64,000 nt of DNA from Scilla litardierei (GCA_030789695.1 CM061133.1:91983248-92047247); one strand, 5' to 3'. Positions 1-10,123 are shown, counted from the stretch's first letter. Numbers and translations are program-made. The notes: generated by a model from the letters alone, not told the origin.

Positions 1-607
1 ATTAGTCCGAGAACAATATCATGTTAAGCTGCCCGTTCATGAACAAATTTTAGGTCAATAGATGGATGGAAAATTATTTAAATATGAATATGTTTTATCC
101 AAACACAAAATAGCATTTAAAGTTGGCAGTACGAAAATTAGCAATGAAATCCTAGGCGGCTACACACCTAACGCATCCAGTAGCAGAATATTCCTTCATA
201 ATATGACACTTCGCAGTGTCCACTGTATCATTGGTCTTAACTCTATAGTTAATAATAATTTTGGTCTTATTCTCCTTCGTATTGGTCTTCATTTCCTTTC
301 GGATCACATTCTTCTCTTTATATCAGAGTTCGTTGAAAAGCGTAGTGGACCCCAACGTAATCGATTACCATTGTCAGCATCCAAGATCTATCAAAAAGAG
401 AGTGAAATCAATTACTACCATGGCTAGTGGCTTAATTGATTAAAAATCAAAATTACAATAACCGCTGGTGGAAACAACCAGGAACTCCGAGTTGAAAAAG
501 AATCAAGAACTTTGATAACTTTAAATGCCATTTACAGAACACATGGATGATTTCCATGTGAGAAATAACATGTGCTAAGAATGAACTGTACAGAGGTGAG
601 TTAGTGG
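1..607. other. Unassigned left edge with one unrecognised ORF
   Basis: An open frame runs on the plus strand from an ATG at 62 to 427 (121 codons). The same frame is open upstream from position 2, apart from a TAG at 59-61. I do not recognise the product; the middle is hydrophobic and Ile/Leu-rich. It could be a decayed viral or transposon fragment, but nothing in it decides this. The rest of the segment is AT-rich with no further signal. Confidence 0.2.
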
Positions 608-960
608 TTGGGGATTGTATTAAGAGGGACGCTGATTATTGGCATTCCGCGTCGAAGGTGCCCGCGTGGAATCTATTGTTTCGAGCCAAAGGCACCCGTG
701 CAGCTAAATATTTTTACGCTAATCTGTTGGTTCTTTAAAATTTTGATAGTGGAAATAATTTTTTCGGGAACAAAGATTTCACGGGGGAAAATCTTAAATT
801 ATTACATCTGACAACCTTTTTTAAATCCTAGGGCTGACTAGGATAAGATAAAGAGTGGCTGGTATTTGATCTTGGTAAATCAAAGGTTGAGATTGGATTT
901 TTTGAAAATTTTAGGGGAAAAACTTAAATTTTGAGGGAAAAAACTTAAATTTTGAGGGAA
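608..960 (+). repeat. Degenerate Helitron-tail-like repeat and its flank
   Basis: The segment has the 'cgaaggtgcccg' and 'gctaaatatttttacgctaat' modules also found at 10124-10640 and 36530-36834. Then comes the 'ggaaataattttttcgggaacaaagatttc' type stretch that precedes the Helitron hairpin in the other copies. Here the hairpin and CTAG terminus are missing. The following text (about 808-930, 'aaatcctagggctgactagg') matches 10680-10815, so tail plus flank appear to be a duplicated block. From 961 to 1323 I see no gene or named repeat. Confidence 0.45.
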
Positions 961-1323
961 AAAGTGTCTTTGGAATCAAAACTTGAAATTAAAAGTGCAT
1001 TGGGAAAGATTGTAGAGAAGCATGATCCATTAAATTAAACAAAATATAATTAAATCTAAAATTCCACCGTGACTGGTGTGCCCGTAAAGGACGCAGAAGT
1101 CCCATCGACTTTATTTTGAAAATGTGGCTTTTTAAAAGGAGGTGGGCTTTGACAACTTTTAGATTATAATAATAAAAAATTTATATGTTAGGAATTATAT
1201 AAAAGTAAGAGGAGGTTGGATTTGTATCCGTAAGGGAACCGTTATGGTCACAGGTGACGTTTATTTGGCAACAGGCCAAATTTAGAAAGTCTTTTGTTGG
1301 ATGACACTAAAAAATTAGACGTG

Positions 1324-1345
1324 GATGCATGCAGGGGCGGACCCA
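1324..1345 (+). repeat. hAT left target duplication and inverted repeat
   Basis: Target copy GATGCATG at 1324-1331 is followed directly by terminal inverted repeat CAGGGGCGGACCCA at 1332-1345. Confidence 0.85.
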
Positions 1346-1383
1346 CGTATCGCTTGGGGGGGGGGGGGGGGGGCGGACCCCCC

Positions 1384-2329
1384 TGTTTCAGAGTGTTTTC
1401 TCACTACAAAGCGTTGACCGTGGAGAACCCGGTCAACGTGGTCAAGGGGCCCGCTTTGGGTCCCTCGGGGGCTTCGAATCGGTGCAGAAGGGGCGAGGGG
1501 AAGCCTCGGCCCAGGTTGAGACGCTCGGCCTCGGACAGACGTGCTCGGCCTCGGCTGGAAGGGGGACGAGGGGAAGCCTCAGTCGCCCGGGTAGACGCAC
1601 GGCCGACGGGTGGCGAGGGAGAGTCTCGAACCCGATTAGGACGCTCGGCCTTGGTAGGACGTGCTCGGCCACGGCAGGCTGACGGTGAGGGGAAGCCTCA
1701 CTGTCCGGTTGATCGAGTGGTCGGAGAGGGGCGAGGGGTAGCCTCGGCCCGTCGATCTGTTGTCCACCTGCGCAGACGAGAACGCTCGTCAGGGGGCCGG
1801 ACCTTGGTTCCGGCCAAATCCCCTCCGATGCCTAAGTCAGATAGAGATCTGAGAAAGGAGGCCCGGCGGAGACGGTCCGACTCGTGAGGAGATCGTAACG
1901 GCGTCTCTCGGCGCGAGCGGGGGAGGAGGGAGATGAATTGGGGGGAACGAGGTCGTTGATGGAGTACCTTAAGTTTTGTTACCTGAGATGCGGTCCTTTT
2001 CTTCGTCGTCTTCCTGACCCTTTTGTAGAGCTCCCAGCGTGATTGGCTCTAGCCCACGTCCCACGCCCGCCATCGATCGTGCCCCATCCGTCCCCCCTCG
2101 CCGCCGCCCTCTCCGCCATGCCAGCACCTCCCCATTATCGCCATTTAGTGGTCGCGTGCCCGGGGGAGCGGTTTTCGCAGGAGTGGGTGAACCACTACCG
2201 GGTTATGGGGGCCGGGTCGGATCGACGTTTTGAGAGGGTCCCTTGTAGGGCCTTTGTCGAATGGGCTTTCAGGATGCAGGTGGGCTCTTGGGCTCGTGCT
2301 TTATGGGTCTCGGTCAAATAGGCGTAACA
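1384..2329 (-). repeat. 3' LTR of the Tat-like element
   Basis: This copy is 946 bp, read on the minus strand from TGTTACGCC to CTGAAACA, and nearly identical to 7908-8853. It is GC-rich with repeated 'acgctcggcc' and 'gtgctcggcc' blocks. Open frames across it (such as 1294-1887 on the plus strand) recur in both copies and are not genes. Confidence 0.9.
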
Positions 2330-2341
2330 ATTGCCCCCATC
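2330..2341 (-). other. Polypurine tract of the Tat-like element
   Basis: On the minus strand GATGGGGGCAAT directly precedes the TGTTACG start of the 3' LTR. This is the expected place and composition for plus-strand priming. Confidence 0.7.
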
Positions 2342-2794
2342 GGTCAGGTTGATCGGCCTCGGCCGGTTCGGCTCGGCCGATGTGACCTCTGCCGATTTTG
2401 ACAGGCTCTCCAGTCGATGCCGACTCATTTATTAGTCGTCATCATGAGTTAGCCCGTTCGATGTTTTTAAGGCGCGGGCTCCGGAGCGCCACCGGCCTTC
2501 AGATGCTGCCACGTGTAGTGGCAAGCTTATCCCCGCCGCTCGCGGAGTCGACTTAAGTTCGAGAAGCCGAAGGGTTTGTGAGCCGCCATTGGTGGGGTCG
2601 ATCAGCCTCGGCTCGCTCAGATCACCCGTTATGTCTCCTGGGATTCCGAGCGGCGCCTTAATCGAGGCGAAGCCATAAATGCAGGTCATGATGAGGCGGA
2701 TCGATTGGTCTTCAACTGGCGCCAATTTCGGAACGCCGCCGACTCTTCGAGCCTCGCCATGCATTCTTGTCAGGCGCTTCGAATTCTCCCCTGG

Positions 2795-2802
2795 CATATA
2801 AG
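2795..2802 (+). promoter_or_regulatory. TATA box for the antisense ORF
   Basis: CATATAAG lies in a GC-rich context ('cctggcatataagatcccc'), about 145 bp upstream of the ATG at 2947. It is the right strand and spacing for an RNA polymerase II promoter with a moderate 5' leader. Upstream (2337-2620) are repeats of 'ggcctcggc' and 'ggctcggcc', similar to blocks in the LTR. That the antisense gene has its own promoter is inference. Confidence 0.5.
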
Positions 2803-2946
2803 ATCCCCAGTTGTGTTGATCTCCACTACTTCTTCGCTCCTCCCGGTATTCAGAGCCTTCAGCAACTCGGAGTTCCCTGTCGCCTTCGCTTCTTTGTTCT
2901 CTCCAAACTAGTTGAAAATAGGTAATTCCTCTCTCGCTTTCATCCT

Positions 2947-4992
2947 ATGGCTGCTCTTAGGATAGGCGGTTCTGGCCGGAGGACGAGGGGTCCTCCGGAG
3001 TCCGGGCGGGGCGAACCCCGGCTAGGGGAGTCTGGTTTCCCCGCCGGGAGTCGTTCTCTTCAAGATAAGGGGAAGGAGAAACTTTTTCCAGACTACGCCC
3101 GTGATGACGTGGCGTTGGTTGCCGTACGGCTTAATGTGCCCCCGGTTGTCCTCCGTACGCCGTCGAGGACCCCTCCTTCGGTGGCTGCGGAGATCCGGGA
3201 AAGATATCTCTGCTTCCCATACGAGGTTCGGGTTCCATTTGTCGATGAGCGGATTTGCCTTCCGAGGAGCAATGAGGTCGGCGTCTACGTCGAGATGTTC
3301 CGCCTGGGTCTTCGGTTCCCGCTCCATCCCTTCTTTATCCAGGTCATGGAACATTTCACAGTGTCACAGTGTCAGTTCACCCCGTGTTCGATCGCGGTAC
3401 TGACGGGCTTCGTGACGCTCTGCTGTACCCGTGGTCTGGAGCCGACTCTCCCCCTTCTCTTCTACTTTTACCAGGCCCAGACGGTCGGTCCGGGGTCATG
3501 GCTGCTACTCCGAGCTCGTTCGAGGAGGGAATGCCTGTTCGGGTTACCCCGCTGGTCAGGGGATTGGAACTTGGATTATGTCTTCGTGGTCTTCTTGGGC
3601 GAGGCCCAGATTCTGACAAGCTGGGGCAGTTCTGTCCATTCTCGCCCGTCGTTAGTCCTCTCGGACGCCGACCGGGCAGCCGCTGCGCTTCTGTTGGCTC
3701 TTCCTTTGGAAACGAAGTCCATTTGGTCTTTGTTGGACGACCTGCTCATGAAGGCCGTCTTGTGGTCTCCGGGTAGGTCACTTTTTCATCCCCTGATCGC
3801 CCTATGACTCATCCTGATTTCGGTCTCCTTTGCAGGGATGGCTGGCCGCGAATTCGTCCGTGACGTTGACGAGCTGATCCGTCGTGGAGCCGCTCGGAGC
3901 CGAGGTAGTACCTCTGGAAGGGCGCCTCGGAGGACCATTGAGGAGGAAGTGCGCCGTGCCGAGCCTGCCGTGGGTAAAGTGGCGGCCGCGCCTCCCGCCT
4001 CTTCTTCTGGCGATCCCCTTCCGGGGGGTGAGGATGGTGCGAGGCGGAAGCGTTCTCCTCCGGCGCCTTCGGAGCTCCACGGTGGAAAGAAGAGGAAGGA
4101 GGACGTGGATCCATCCGGCCCGGCAGGTTCCGCGCTTCCCGTGGCGACCGCCGGGGATCCTTCGATAGCTTTGCCAGCCACCCCCCTCGCAGCGTCTTCG
4201 TCCGTATCACCGGGGGTCGGGGCCTTGTTGGCGAGCGACTTGGCTTCGATTGTCGTCCCTGGGAGTTCGATGTTTGCTGACCGAGCGGTGGCCCAGCAGG
4301 TTGCCGAGGTCTCCGTCCCTCCCCGGGACCGCAGCCTCCTCAAGAAGATCCCGGCCGACAAGATGTCGGATTCCTTGGTCTGGATCCTCCAACAGGTTCG
4401 GTTATCTTGCTATCCTCTCTTTCTCTTTATCCTCTTCTTAGCCCATGTCTCGTCTTTTCAGGGTTCAGCGCTCGCTGTGGAGTTGTAGTGTCGAGCCGTC
4501 CGCTTGAGGGAGATGGAGGAGTCTTCCATGAGGGCTCAGGAGCGGGCCGGGGCGGCCGAGGTGGCCATGATGGAGGCCCAGATGGAGTCTCGGCGCCTCG
4601 CCCTCCGTGTGGCTGCGTTGGAGGGGCAAGTGGGTGACCTCGAGGGAAAGCTAGGGGATGCTCGTCAGTCGGCTGAGGAAGCGGCGGAGTCGTTCCGTCT
4701 GGAGAGGGAGGAGCTTCAGAGGGAGCTGTCGGACCGGCGTCAGGTAATGCGGCTGGCGGAGGAGGTGGAGAAGGGCGTCGTCGAGACCCTGGGGAAGGAT
4801 ATCTTCGAGGTTCTCAGGGGGGCCTTCGGTAAGTATATAGACATCATCGCCCCCCGGATCGTCGAAGTCGTCCAGTCTTCCTTCCGGGAATGTGCGGAAC
4901 GTGTCCGGCAAGCCCCTCCGCCAGTCGAGTCCCCTCGCTCCGAGCAGGGCGAAGTGCCCGAGGATGTGTCCTCCCGAGCTCGGGCTCCTTAA
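2947..4992 (+). CDS. Antisense accessory ORF, Transposase_28-type, two introns
   Basis: The protein runs opposite to gag in three exons (2947-3772, 3836-4395, 4462-4992), about 638 codons. Residues about 60-250 resemble the 'putative gypsy type transposon' family (Pfam Transposase_28): VPFVDERICLPRSNEVGVY, then GLRFPLHPF, then a hydrophobic stretch and GDWNLDYVFV. The middle is Ala/Pro/Ser-rich with a basic KKRK. The C-terminal part from 4504 is a predicted coiled coil rich in Glu, Arg, Ala and Leu. Both introns join in frame. One in-frame TAG (4486-4488) lies 25-27 bases into exon 3 and probably came from CAG, so this copy may be dead. The function of the family is unknown; similar antisense ORFs sit beside the 3' LTR in Tat elements. 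Confidence 0.7.
3773..3835 (+). other. Intron 1 of the antisense ORF
   Basis: It is a 63-bp GT..AG intron. The donor is GG|GTAGGTCA and the acceptor is CTTTGCAG|GGATG, with a pyrimidine-rich end. Removing it joins the 2947 frame to the frame that continues at 3838 without a stop. A downstream ATG at 3838 is therefore internal, not the start. Confidence 0.7.
4396..4461 (+). other. Intron 2 of the antisense ORF
   Basis: It is a 66-bp GT..AG intron with donor CAACAG|GTTCGG and acceptor TCTTTTCAG|GGTTCA, and the inside is rich in T and C. Splicing leaves phase 0 and leads to the coiled-coil exon after one in-frame TAG at 4486-4488. Confidence 0.65.
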
Positions 4993-5344
4993 GCAGTCCC
5001 TCCCAGCCTTATCCTCAAATTTTTAAGCATCCGCTTCGCTTTGGGCCAGTCTACTTGAAATGGATCCCCGGCCCCCGCCATCTCCTTCAGCCCCGCGGCC
5101 AACAATTGCTGGTTGCATGGCCGCTAGCTTGGGTCACCTACTCTGGGTCTTTTGTCAACCAATTTTGCTTTGTCGGTGTTGATCTGAACTCTGTCATTTG
5201 TCGCGAGTAGACTGTTTGTAGGGTGTTCCCTTCGCCTTGATCCCCTGTAAATAAGACGCATTTTTGTACTCGGGTTAACTATTATAAATGAAATCGACTT
5301 ACTTGGAATTTTTGTGTACTTGGCGTTGTTGCCTTGTTCTTGGC
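4993..5344 (+). other. 3' region of the antisense ORF, no gene
   Basis: This non-coding stretch lies between the antisense ORF stop and the tandem repeats. Around 5245-5300 the composition turns AT-rich ('ctgtaaataagacgc', 'attataaatgaaatcg'), which could serve as a weak poly(A) signal for the plus-strand transcript. No ORF of note. Confidence 0.35.
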
Positions 5345-5990
5345 TTGGGAATGGACGAAACTGGCGTTGGCTGGGGGGATTCTCCCCAGACTTAGGGGCG
5401 CAGGAGTCGGTCAGCTAGGGCGAAGCTTCTCGGCTTAGGACCGGTTGGCGTCCGTGCCTCCTGGGGAAACTGCCCCCAGACTTATGAGCGCTGGAGTCGG
5501 TCGGCGAGGGCGAAGCTCCTCGGCTTAGGACCGGTCGGCGTCCGTGCCTGTTGGGGGAATTGCCTCCAGACTTATGAGCGCTGGAGTCGGTCGGCGAGGG
5601 CGAAGCTCCTCGGCTTAGGACCGGTCGGCGTCCGTGCCTGCTGGGGGAATTGCCCCCAGTCTTATGAGCGCTGGAGTCGGTCTGCGAGGGCAAAGCTCCT
5701 CGGCTTAGGACCAGTCGGCGTCGTGCCTGCTGGGGGAGTCGCCCCCAGACTTATGAGCTCAGGACTCGGTCGGCGAGGGCCAAGCCCTTCGGCTTAGGAC
5801 CGGTCAGCGTCCGTGCCTGCTGGGGGAATCACCCCCAGACTTATGGGCACTGGAGTCGGTCGGCGAGGGCAAAGCTCCTCGGCTTAGGACCGGTCGGCGC
5901 CCGTGCTTTGCTGGGGGAATTGCTCCCAGACTTATGAGTGCCGGAGATAGTCGGTGAGGGCAAAGCTCCTCTTCCTCCTCCAATGAGGCG
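5345..5990. repeat. 90-bp tandem repeat array with a hairpin in each unit
   Basis: About 6.7 head-to-tail copies. The anchor 'cggcttagga' occurs at 5431, 5521, 5611, 5701, 5790 and 5880, so the unit is 90 bp (once 89). Each unit has the inverted repeat CTGGGGG / CCCCCAG around a short AATT centre and a 'gctggagtcggtcggcgagg' block. Because 90 is a multiple of three, a minus-strand frame stays open through three units (5415-5693), giving a 30-residue repeat. I do not think it is translated. Tandem repeats at this place in Tat elements are known seeds of satellite DNA. Confidence 0.85.
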
Positions 5991-6206
5991 GTGGTCCCCG
6001 GCCTTTTGCGTTACTGGCGACATGTCAACTCCGTCAGAATTTTAAATAGAGACAATAAAAAGAAGGCGTTTGTACTCTCATGGGTCCAGTTGGACCGGTA
6101 CATTTGGAGGAAACGGAAAAGGGGAAATAAAGCTAAACAGAGGGATGTAAAACTAGATATCTCCCTCATACTTAGGCTGCCCCCCGGGGGGAAGGATGTT
6201 GCCGGC

Positions 6207-7849
6207 TCACTCTACGATGCGGAGGGGGCCTTGGATGGTGTTGATCTTCTTCCCCTTGTCCGGCTGTGTGGAGGTCCCTTCTCTATGGGCCGGCTCGTCG
6301 GCCTGATTCCTGGCGTGCCCTCGGCTCATCAGCTTCTCAATGTCCTTCTTCAAATGCCAGCAATCTTCCGTGTCGTGACCATCGTCCTTATGGTACTTAC
6401 AGTACTTCTCCCTGTTCTTCCCGCCTCTTTTAGCCTTCGGCGGGGGGCGATCAACTCGTTCTTCCTTCTGTACTTGGGCGAGAATGGCGTCTGGGGTGGT
6501 GTCCCTCGTGCTTTCTCCCCGTTGCCTGTTCCTTTGTCTCTTTTCGGTCCGGTATCCTTCGGGGCTTGCTCGTCCGCCGTCGCCACGCTTGGTCCCTCGA
6601 GCGGTTTTTCCTGCATCCTCGGCCAAGGCCTCCTCGGTCAGCATAAAGCGTTCGGCCCTTGCCATGATCCCGGGGAGGTCCTTTGGGGGGTCGTTGTGCA
6701 GGGACTTCTTGAGGCCCCTGTGGCGAAGCCCTTTCTTAAGAGCCGTCTGGACCACCAGGTCGGGTGGGTTGTTCACGTTTAGCCTTTCCGCATTGAAGCG
6801 GCGCATGAACTGTCGGAGTGGTTCGACCGGGCCTTGCACTATGTTGAACAGATGTTCAGCACCAGGTTTGATCAGCCTCCCCGCCATGAACTGTTTGCAG
6901 AACAACTGGGCGAGTTGTTCGAAGCTGTCGATGGAGCGGCCGGGCAGGCTGTGGTACCAGATCCTCGCCGCTCCCCTGAGAGTAGAATAGAAGCCCCGGT
7001 AAAGCAGGTCATCGTCAGCTCCCTGGAAGGCCATGTCCCCCTCGTAGTCCATCACGTGGTGCGCCGGGTCTCCTATTCCATCGTACTTTCCCAGCACCGG
7101 GATCCGGAATCGGGAGGGGACCCGTGCGTCGGTTATTCTCCGTGACAAGGGGCATCGATCTCCGTGGATGCCTCCGGGGATGCGGTACTCGCCTGCCTCT
7201 GGGTCGACCGGGGGGGGGGGGGGGGAGGCACCACCGGCGCCAGCGGGGCTGGCTCCGTAGCCTTCGCCACGCTGGGGGCCGGGCTGTCCCGACGCTCCCG
7301 ACTCCTCCTGCGGGAGCTCCTGCTCCGCCGCGATCGGTCTCTCGAGTGGTGTCGTTCGCTTCTCCTGCGGCGGGACGACCGCGATCGATGAGACGAGGCC
7401 GTCCTTGATTCGCCGTCCGTCCCTTCGGTCTCTCTTCGGCTCCTTTCACGATTGGGTGAGGAGGCGCGTGATCTCGCCTGACGAGAGCCGGACAGCGTGA
7501 ACCGACGCTCCATGTTCGGTTTCCGGGTCCCGTGGTCATCGACCACGGCGGACCACAAGTGTGGGGGACCCCCCGCCCATCGATGGCTGTCGTCCAACGT
7601 GCCTCCGTTGGGTGGCGCAGGGCCGACGAGCTGCTGCACCGTTGCGACCAACGTCTGGAGGCTCGCGTTGGTCTCCTGAGCTAGGGCACGGAGCTGTCCC
7701 TGCGTGGCCAGTTCTGAGTCGCCGGTTTCTCCGGTGGAGAGGGCGGGGTGGCCGCTGACGGGCGTGTCCTCGGGATTGCCGTTTGTTGTGCCATTCCCCT
7801 CCTCCGGGATGGGGGGCATGCGCTTCCTCCCATTGCTGGCTCGTGCCAT
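6207..7849 (-). pseudogene. gag: Tat-type Gag, frameshifted in a G run
   Basis: The likely start is ATG 7849 (MARASNGRKR). The N-terminal part is Arg/Ser-rich (repeated RSRRSRSSRRR), followed by the conserved Gag domain from about 7130: PSRFRIPVLGKYDGIGDPAHH, then WYHSLPGRSIDSFEQLAQLF, RFNAERLNV and MARAERFMLTEE. Near the end is a CKYH...GHDTEDC knuckle of the C-x2-H-x4-H-x4-C type usual in this lineage. The two halves lie in different frames (7849-7133 and about 7200-6207). The shift falls at a 16-G homopolymer (7210-7225), so slippage or a sequencing error could account for it. Gag would form the particle; there is no protease or polymerase after it. Confidence 0.8.
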
Positions 7850-7888
7850 TGTTGGTGTGGTTTGCTTCTTCGTGGGGCGGTTTCTTGT

Positions 7889-7905
7889 TCCCACAGACGG
7901 CGCCA
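7889..7905 (-). other. Primer-binding site of the Tat-like element
   Basis: On the minus strand TGGCGCCGTCTGTGGGA begins two bases after the 5' LTR. The first nine bases match the complement of the tRNA-Asp 3' end and the remainder does not. This sequence type is common in Tat elements. It fixes the element orientation. Confidence 0.75.
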
Positions 7906-7907
7906 GA

Positions 7908-8853
7908 TGTTTCAGAGTGTTTTCTCACTACAAAGCGTTGACCGTGGAGAACCCGGTCAACGTGGTCAAGGGGCCCGCTTTGGGTCCCTCGGGGGCTTCG
8001 AATCGGTGCAGAAGGGGCGAGGGGAAGCCTCGGCCCAGGTTGAGACGCTCGGCCTCGGACAGACGTGCTCGGCCTCGGCTGGAAGGGGGACGAGGGGAAG
8101 CCTCAGTCGCCCGGGTAGACGCACGGCCGACGGGTGGCGAGGGAGAGTCTCGAACCCGATTAGGACGCTCGGCCTTGGTAGGACGTGCTCGGCCACGGCA
8201 GGCTGACGGTGAGGGGAAGCCTCACTGTCCGGTTGATCGAGTGGTCGGAGAGGGGCGAGGGGTAGCCTCGGCCCGTCGATCTGTTGTCCACCTGCGCAGA
8301 CGAGAACGCTCGTCAGGGGGCCGGACCTTGGTTCCAGCCAAATCCCCTCCGATGACTAAGTCAGATAGAGATCTGAGAAAGGAGGCCCGGCGGAGACGGT
8401 CCGACTCGTGAGGAGATCGTAACGGCGTCTCTCGGCGCGAGCGGGGGAGGAGGGAGATGAATTGGGGGGAACGAGGTCGTTGATGGAGTACCTTAGGTTT
8501 TGTTACCTGAGATGCGGTCCTTTTCTTCGTCGTCTTCCTGACCCTTTTGTAGAGCTCCCAGCGTGATTGGCTCTGGCCCACGTCCCACGCCCGCCATCGA
8601 TCGTGCCCCATCCGTCCCCCCTCGCCGCCGCCCTCTCCGCCATGCCAGCACCTCCCCATTATCGCCATTTAGTGGTCGCGTGCCCGGGGGAGCGGTTTTC
8701 GCAGGAGTGGGTGAACCACTACCGGGTTATGGGGGCCGGGTCGGATCGACGTTTTGAGAGGGTCCCTTGTAGGGCCTTTGTCGAATGGGCTTTCAGGATG
8801 CAGGTGGGCTCTTGGGCTCGTGCTTTATGGGTCTCGGTCAAATAGGCGTAACA
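7908..8853 (-). repeat. 5' LTR of the Tat-like element
   Basis: This is the 946-bp partner of 1384-2329, with four substitutions by eye (positions 8335, 8355, 8496 and 8575 or very near) and no indels. It is followed by the second CCCCC target copy at 8854-8858. Confidence 0.9.
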
Positions 8854-8858
8854 CCCCC

Positions 8859-9945
8859 CTTTTTCAAAATTTACTCATGTATATCTATGGCATCATGGTT
8901 GCACTGTCACCTTAATTAGAAAGATTTAATGTTCAATGACACCAGTCTTTCTTTAACTTGGTGGTAATACGTTTCGTTCCTAGCCAAACTATCACGAGTT
9001 CCACCCTTTTTGCCATTAAATTTTATAGTTTTAGCCAATTTTTTCAATGTTTTTAATAAATTTAATTAAAGCTTCACAACTACCACAAATGTTTCATTAG
9101 AATGGTGGTATTGCGTTTCCTCCTTAGGCTTAAGGTCACGAGTTCAAACCTTTTAGGTGCTAAAAATTTTTATTTTTTTGTTTGAGACCCCGCTTTTTTC
9201 ATGTTTTTAATTATAGAATGGAAAATTTTAATATTTTTTTAAAAGTAATTCGGTTTGAATTTTTGTATGCAATTAAAACTTGTTTTGGTTTTCGGCTTTT
9301 TTACCCGACCTTAAGGCATATTTTTTTTGATAAGTCGGAAAGCTTGTAAAAGCATGTGTGTGAGACCCTAGTCACCCAGGATCGAACCCTGGTGGCTACG
9401 CACGAAGCGAGGGTGTCGAGCCTTTTTGGTGTGAAAACTTTTAGTTTTTCGTTTGAGGCCCAATTTAATTTTCATGTTTTTAATTATAGAATGGGAAAAT
9501 TTACTGTGTTTTTAAAGAAAATCGGTTTGAATCTTCGTAACTTATTTTCATTCATATGCAATTAAAACTTGTTTTTGTTTTCGGCTTTTTACTCGACCCC
9601 TCAGGTAGAAGTTTTTTATTGATAAGTCAGAAAACTTGTAAAAGCACACACGCGAGGCCCCATCCATCCAGGATCGAACCCTGGTGGACACGCACGAAGC
9701 GATGGTGGCATACCAATCAGACAAGTCCGCTGGTTATTAGACATATGTTGCATTGGACCCGAGCAATGAATTTCATATCTATTTTGTTATTCACCTCGAC
9801 ATCTCAAATATACTTAAACGTAATGGAAAAACACATCCTTTATCTCTTTGAACTCGTCGACTTGAACATCATCGCATCTATGTACTTTACGATTGTAGTT
9901 TGTATGTCTTCTTGCAACGTTACCCGCCCCCCGGTCATCGAATCC
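8859..9945. repeat. hAT interior with four tRNA-like modules and a duplication
   Basis: No coding potential. Two plus-strand modules (about 8957-9007 and 9100-9152) have a 'ggtggtaatacg' A-box-like part followed by a 'cgagttc' B-box-like part. Two minus-strand modules (about 9370-9420 and 9660-9740) contain GGTTCGATCC, a good pol III B box; the second also has an A-box-like 'tctgattggtatg'. The text around the minus modules, including 'catgtttttaattatagaatgg' and 'gcaattaaaacttgtttt', is a direct duplication of roughly 270 bp (about 9170-9430 against 9440-9710). They resemble decayed SINE or tRNA fragments. Confidence 0.5.
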
Positions 9946-9967
9946 TGGTTCCGCCCCTGGATGCATG
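9946..9967 (-). repeat. hAT right inverted repeat and target duplication
   Basis: The right terminal inverted repeat is 9946-9959 (TGGTTCCGCCCCTG). It is followed by the second GATGCATG target copy at 9960-9967. Confidence 0.85.
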
Positions 9968-10123
9968 CATGGTATTTTGGTGTGTATACTACGTAGGATG
10001 GGAAGAAATATCGCAATAACCGGGGAACTTTGAGTATATTCAAATAATACTTGTAAGTAAAAGCAAAGCGGGACAACAAATTAGCGTAAAAAATTTAAGT
10101 TAATACCCTCGCCGAAAAATACC

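Larger units (their letters stand above)
1384..8853 (-). mobile_element. Tat-lineage Ty3/gypsy LTR element without pol
   Basis: Two 946-bp LTRs (1384-2329 and 7908-8853) are bounded by the 5-bp duplication CCCCC (1379-1383 and 8854-8858). The primer-binding site lies next to the right LTR, so the element reads on the minus strand: 5' LTR, PBS, gag, 90-bp tandem repeats, antisense spliced ORF, polypurine tract, 3' LTR. Protease, reverse transcriptase, RNase H and integrase are absent; about 200 bp separate the end of gag from the repeats. By eye the LTRs differ at only four positions (for example 1805 against 8335), so insertion was recent. An antisense ORF and tandem repeats in the 3' region are known traits of the Tat/Retand/Grande group. 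Confidence 0.85.
1332..9959. mobile_element. Non-autonomous hAT DNA transposon split by an LTR element
   Basis: The left terminus CAGGGGCGGACCCA (1332-1345) and the right terminus, whose reverse complement is CAGGGGCGGAACCA (9946-9959), form terminal inverted repeats with one mismatch. They are flanked by a perfect 8-bp direct repeat, GATGCATG, at 1324-1331 and 9960-9967. Starting with CA and an 8-bp duplication are hallmarks of hAT transposons. Removing the inserted LTR element (1384-8853) and its 5-bp duplication leaves about 1.15 kb. No transposase is encoded, so the element moved using enzyme supplied elsewhere. Its inside holds a long G run (about 1355-1373) and the tRNA-like modules listed separately. 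Confidence 0.85.

Noticed and set aside
1294..1887. Arg/Gly-rich ORF of 197 codons on the plus strand, repeated at 7704-8411
   Set aside because: It is a reading across the Tat-like LTR, antisense to the element, with its start in a G run or in gag DNA. No family recognised.
5415..5693. Minus-strand ORF with a 30-residue repeat
   Set aside because: It follows from a 90-bp tandem repeat whose length is a multiple of three. It is absent as a frame in the other units.
9660..9740. Possible tRNA gene on the minus strand
   Set aside because: Has A- and B-box-like words, but I could not fold a full cloverleaf and it lies in a duplicated decayed block.
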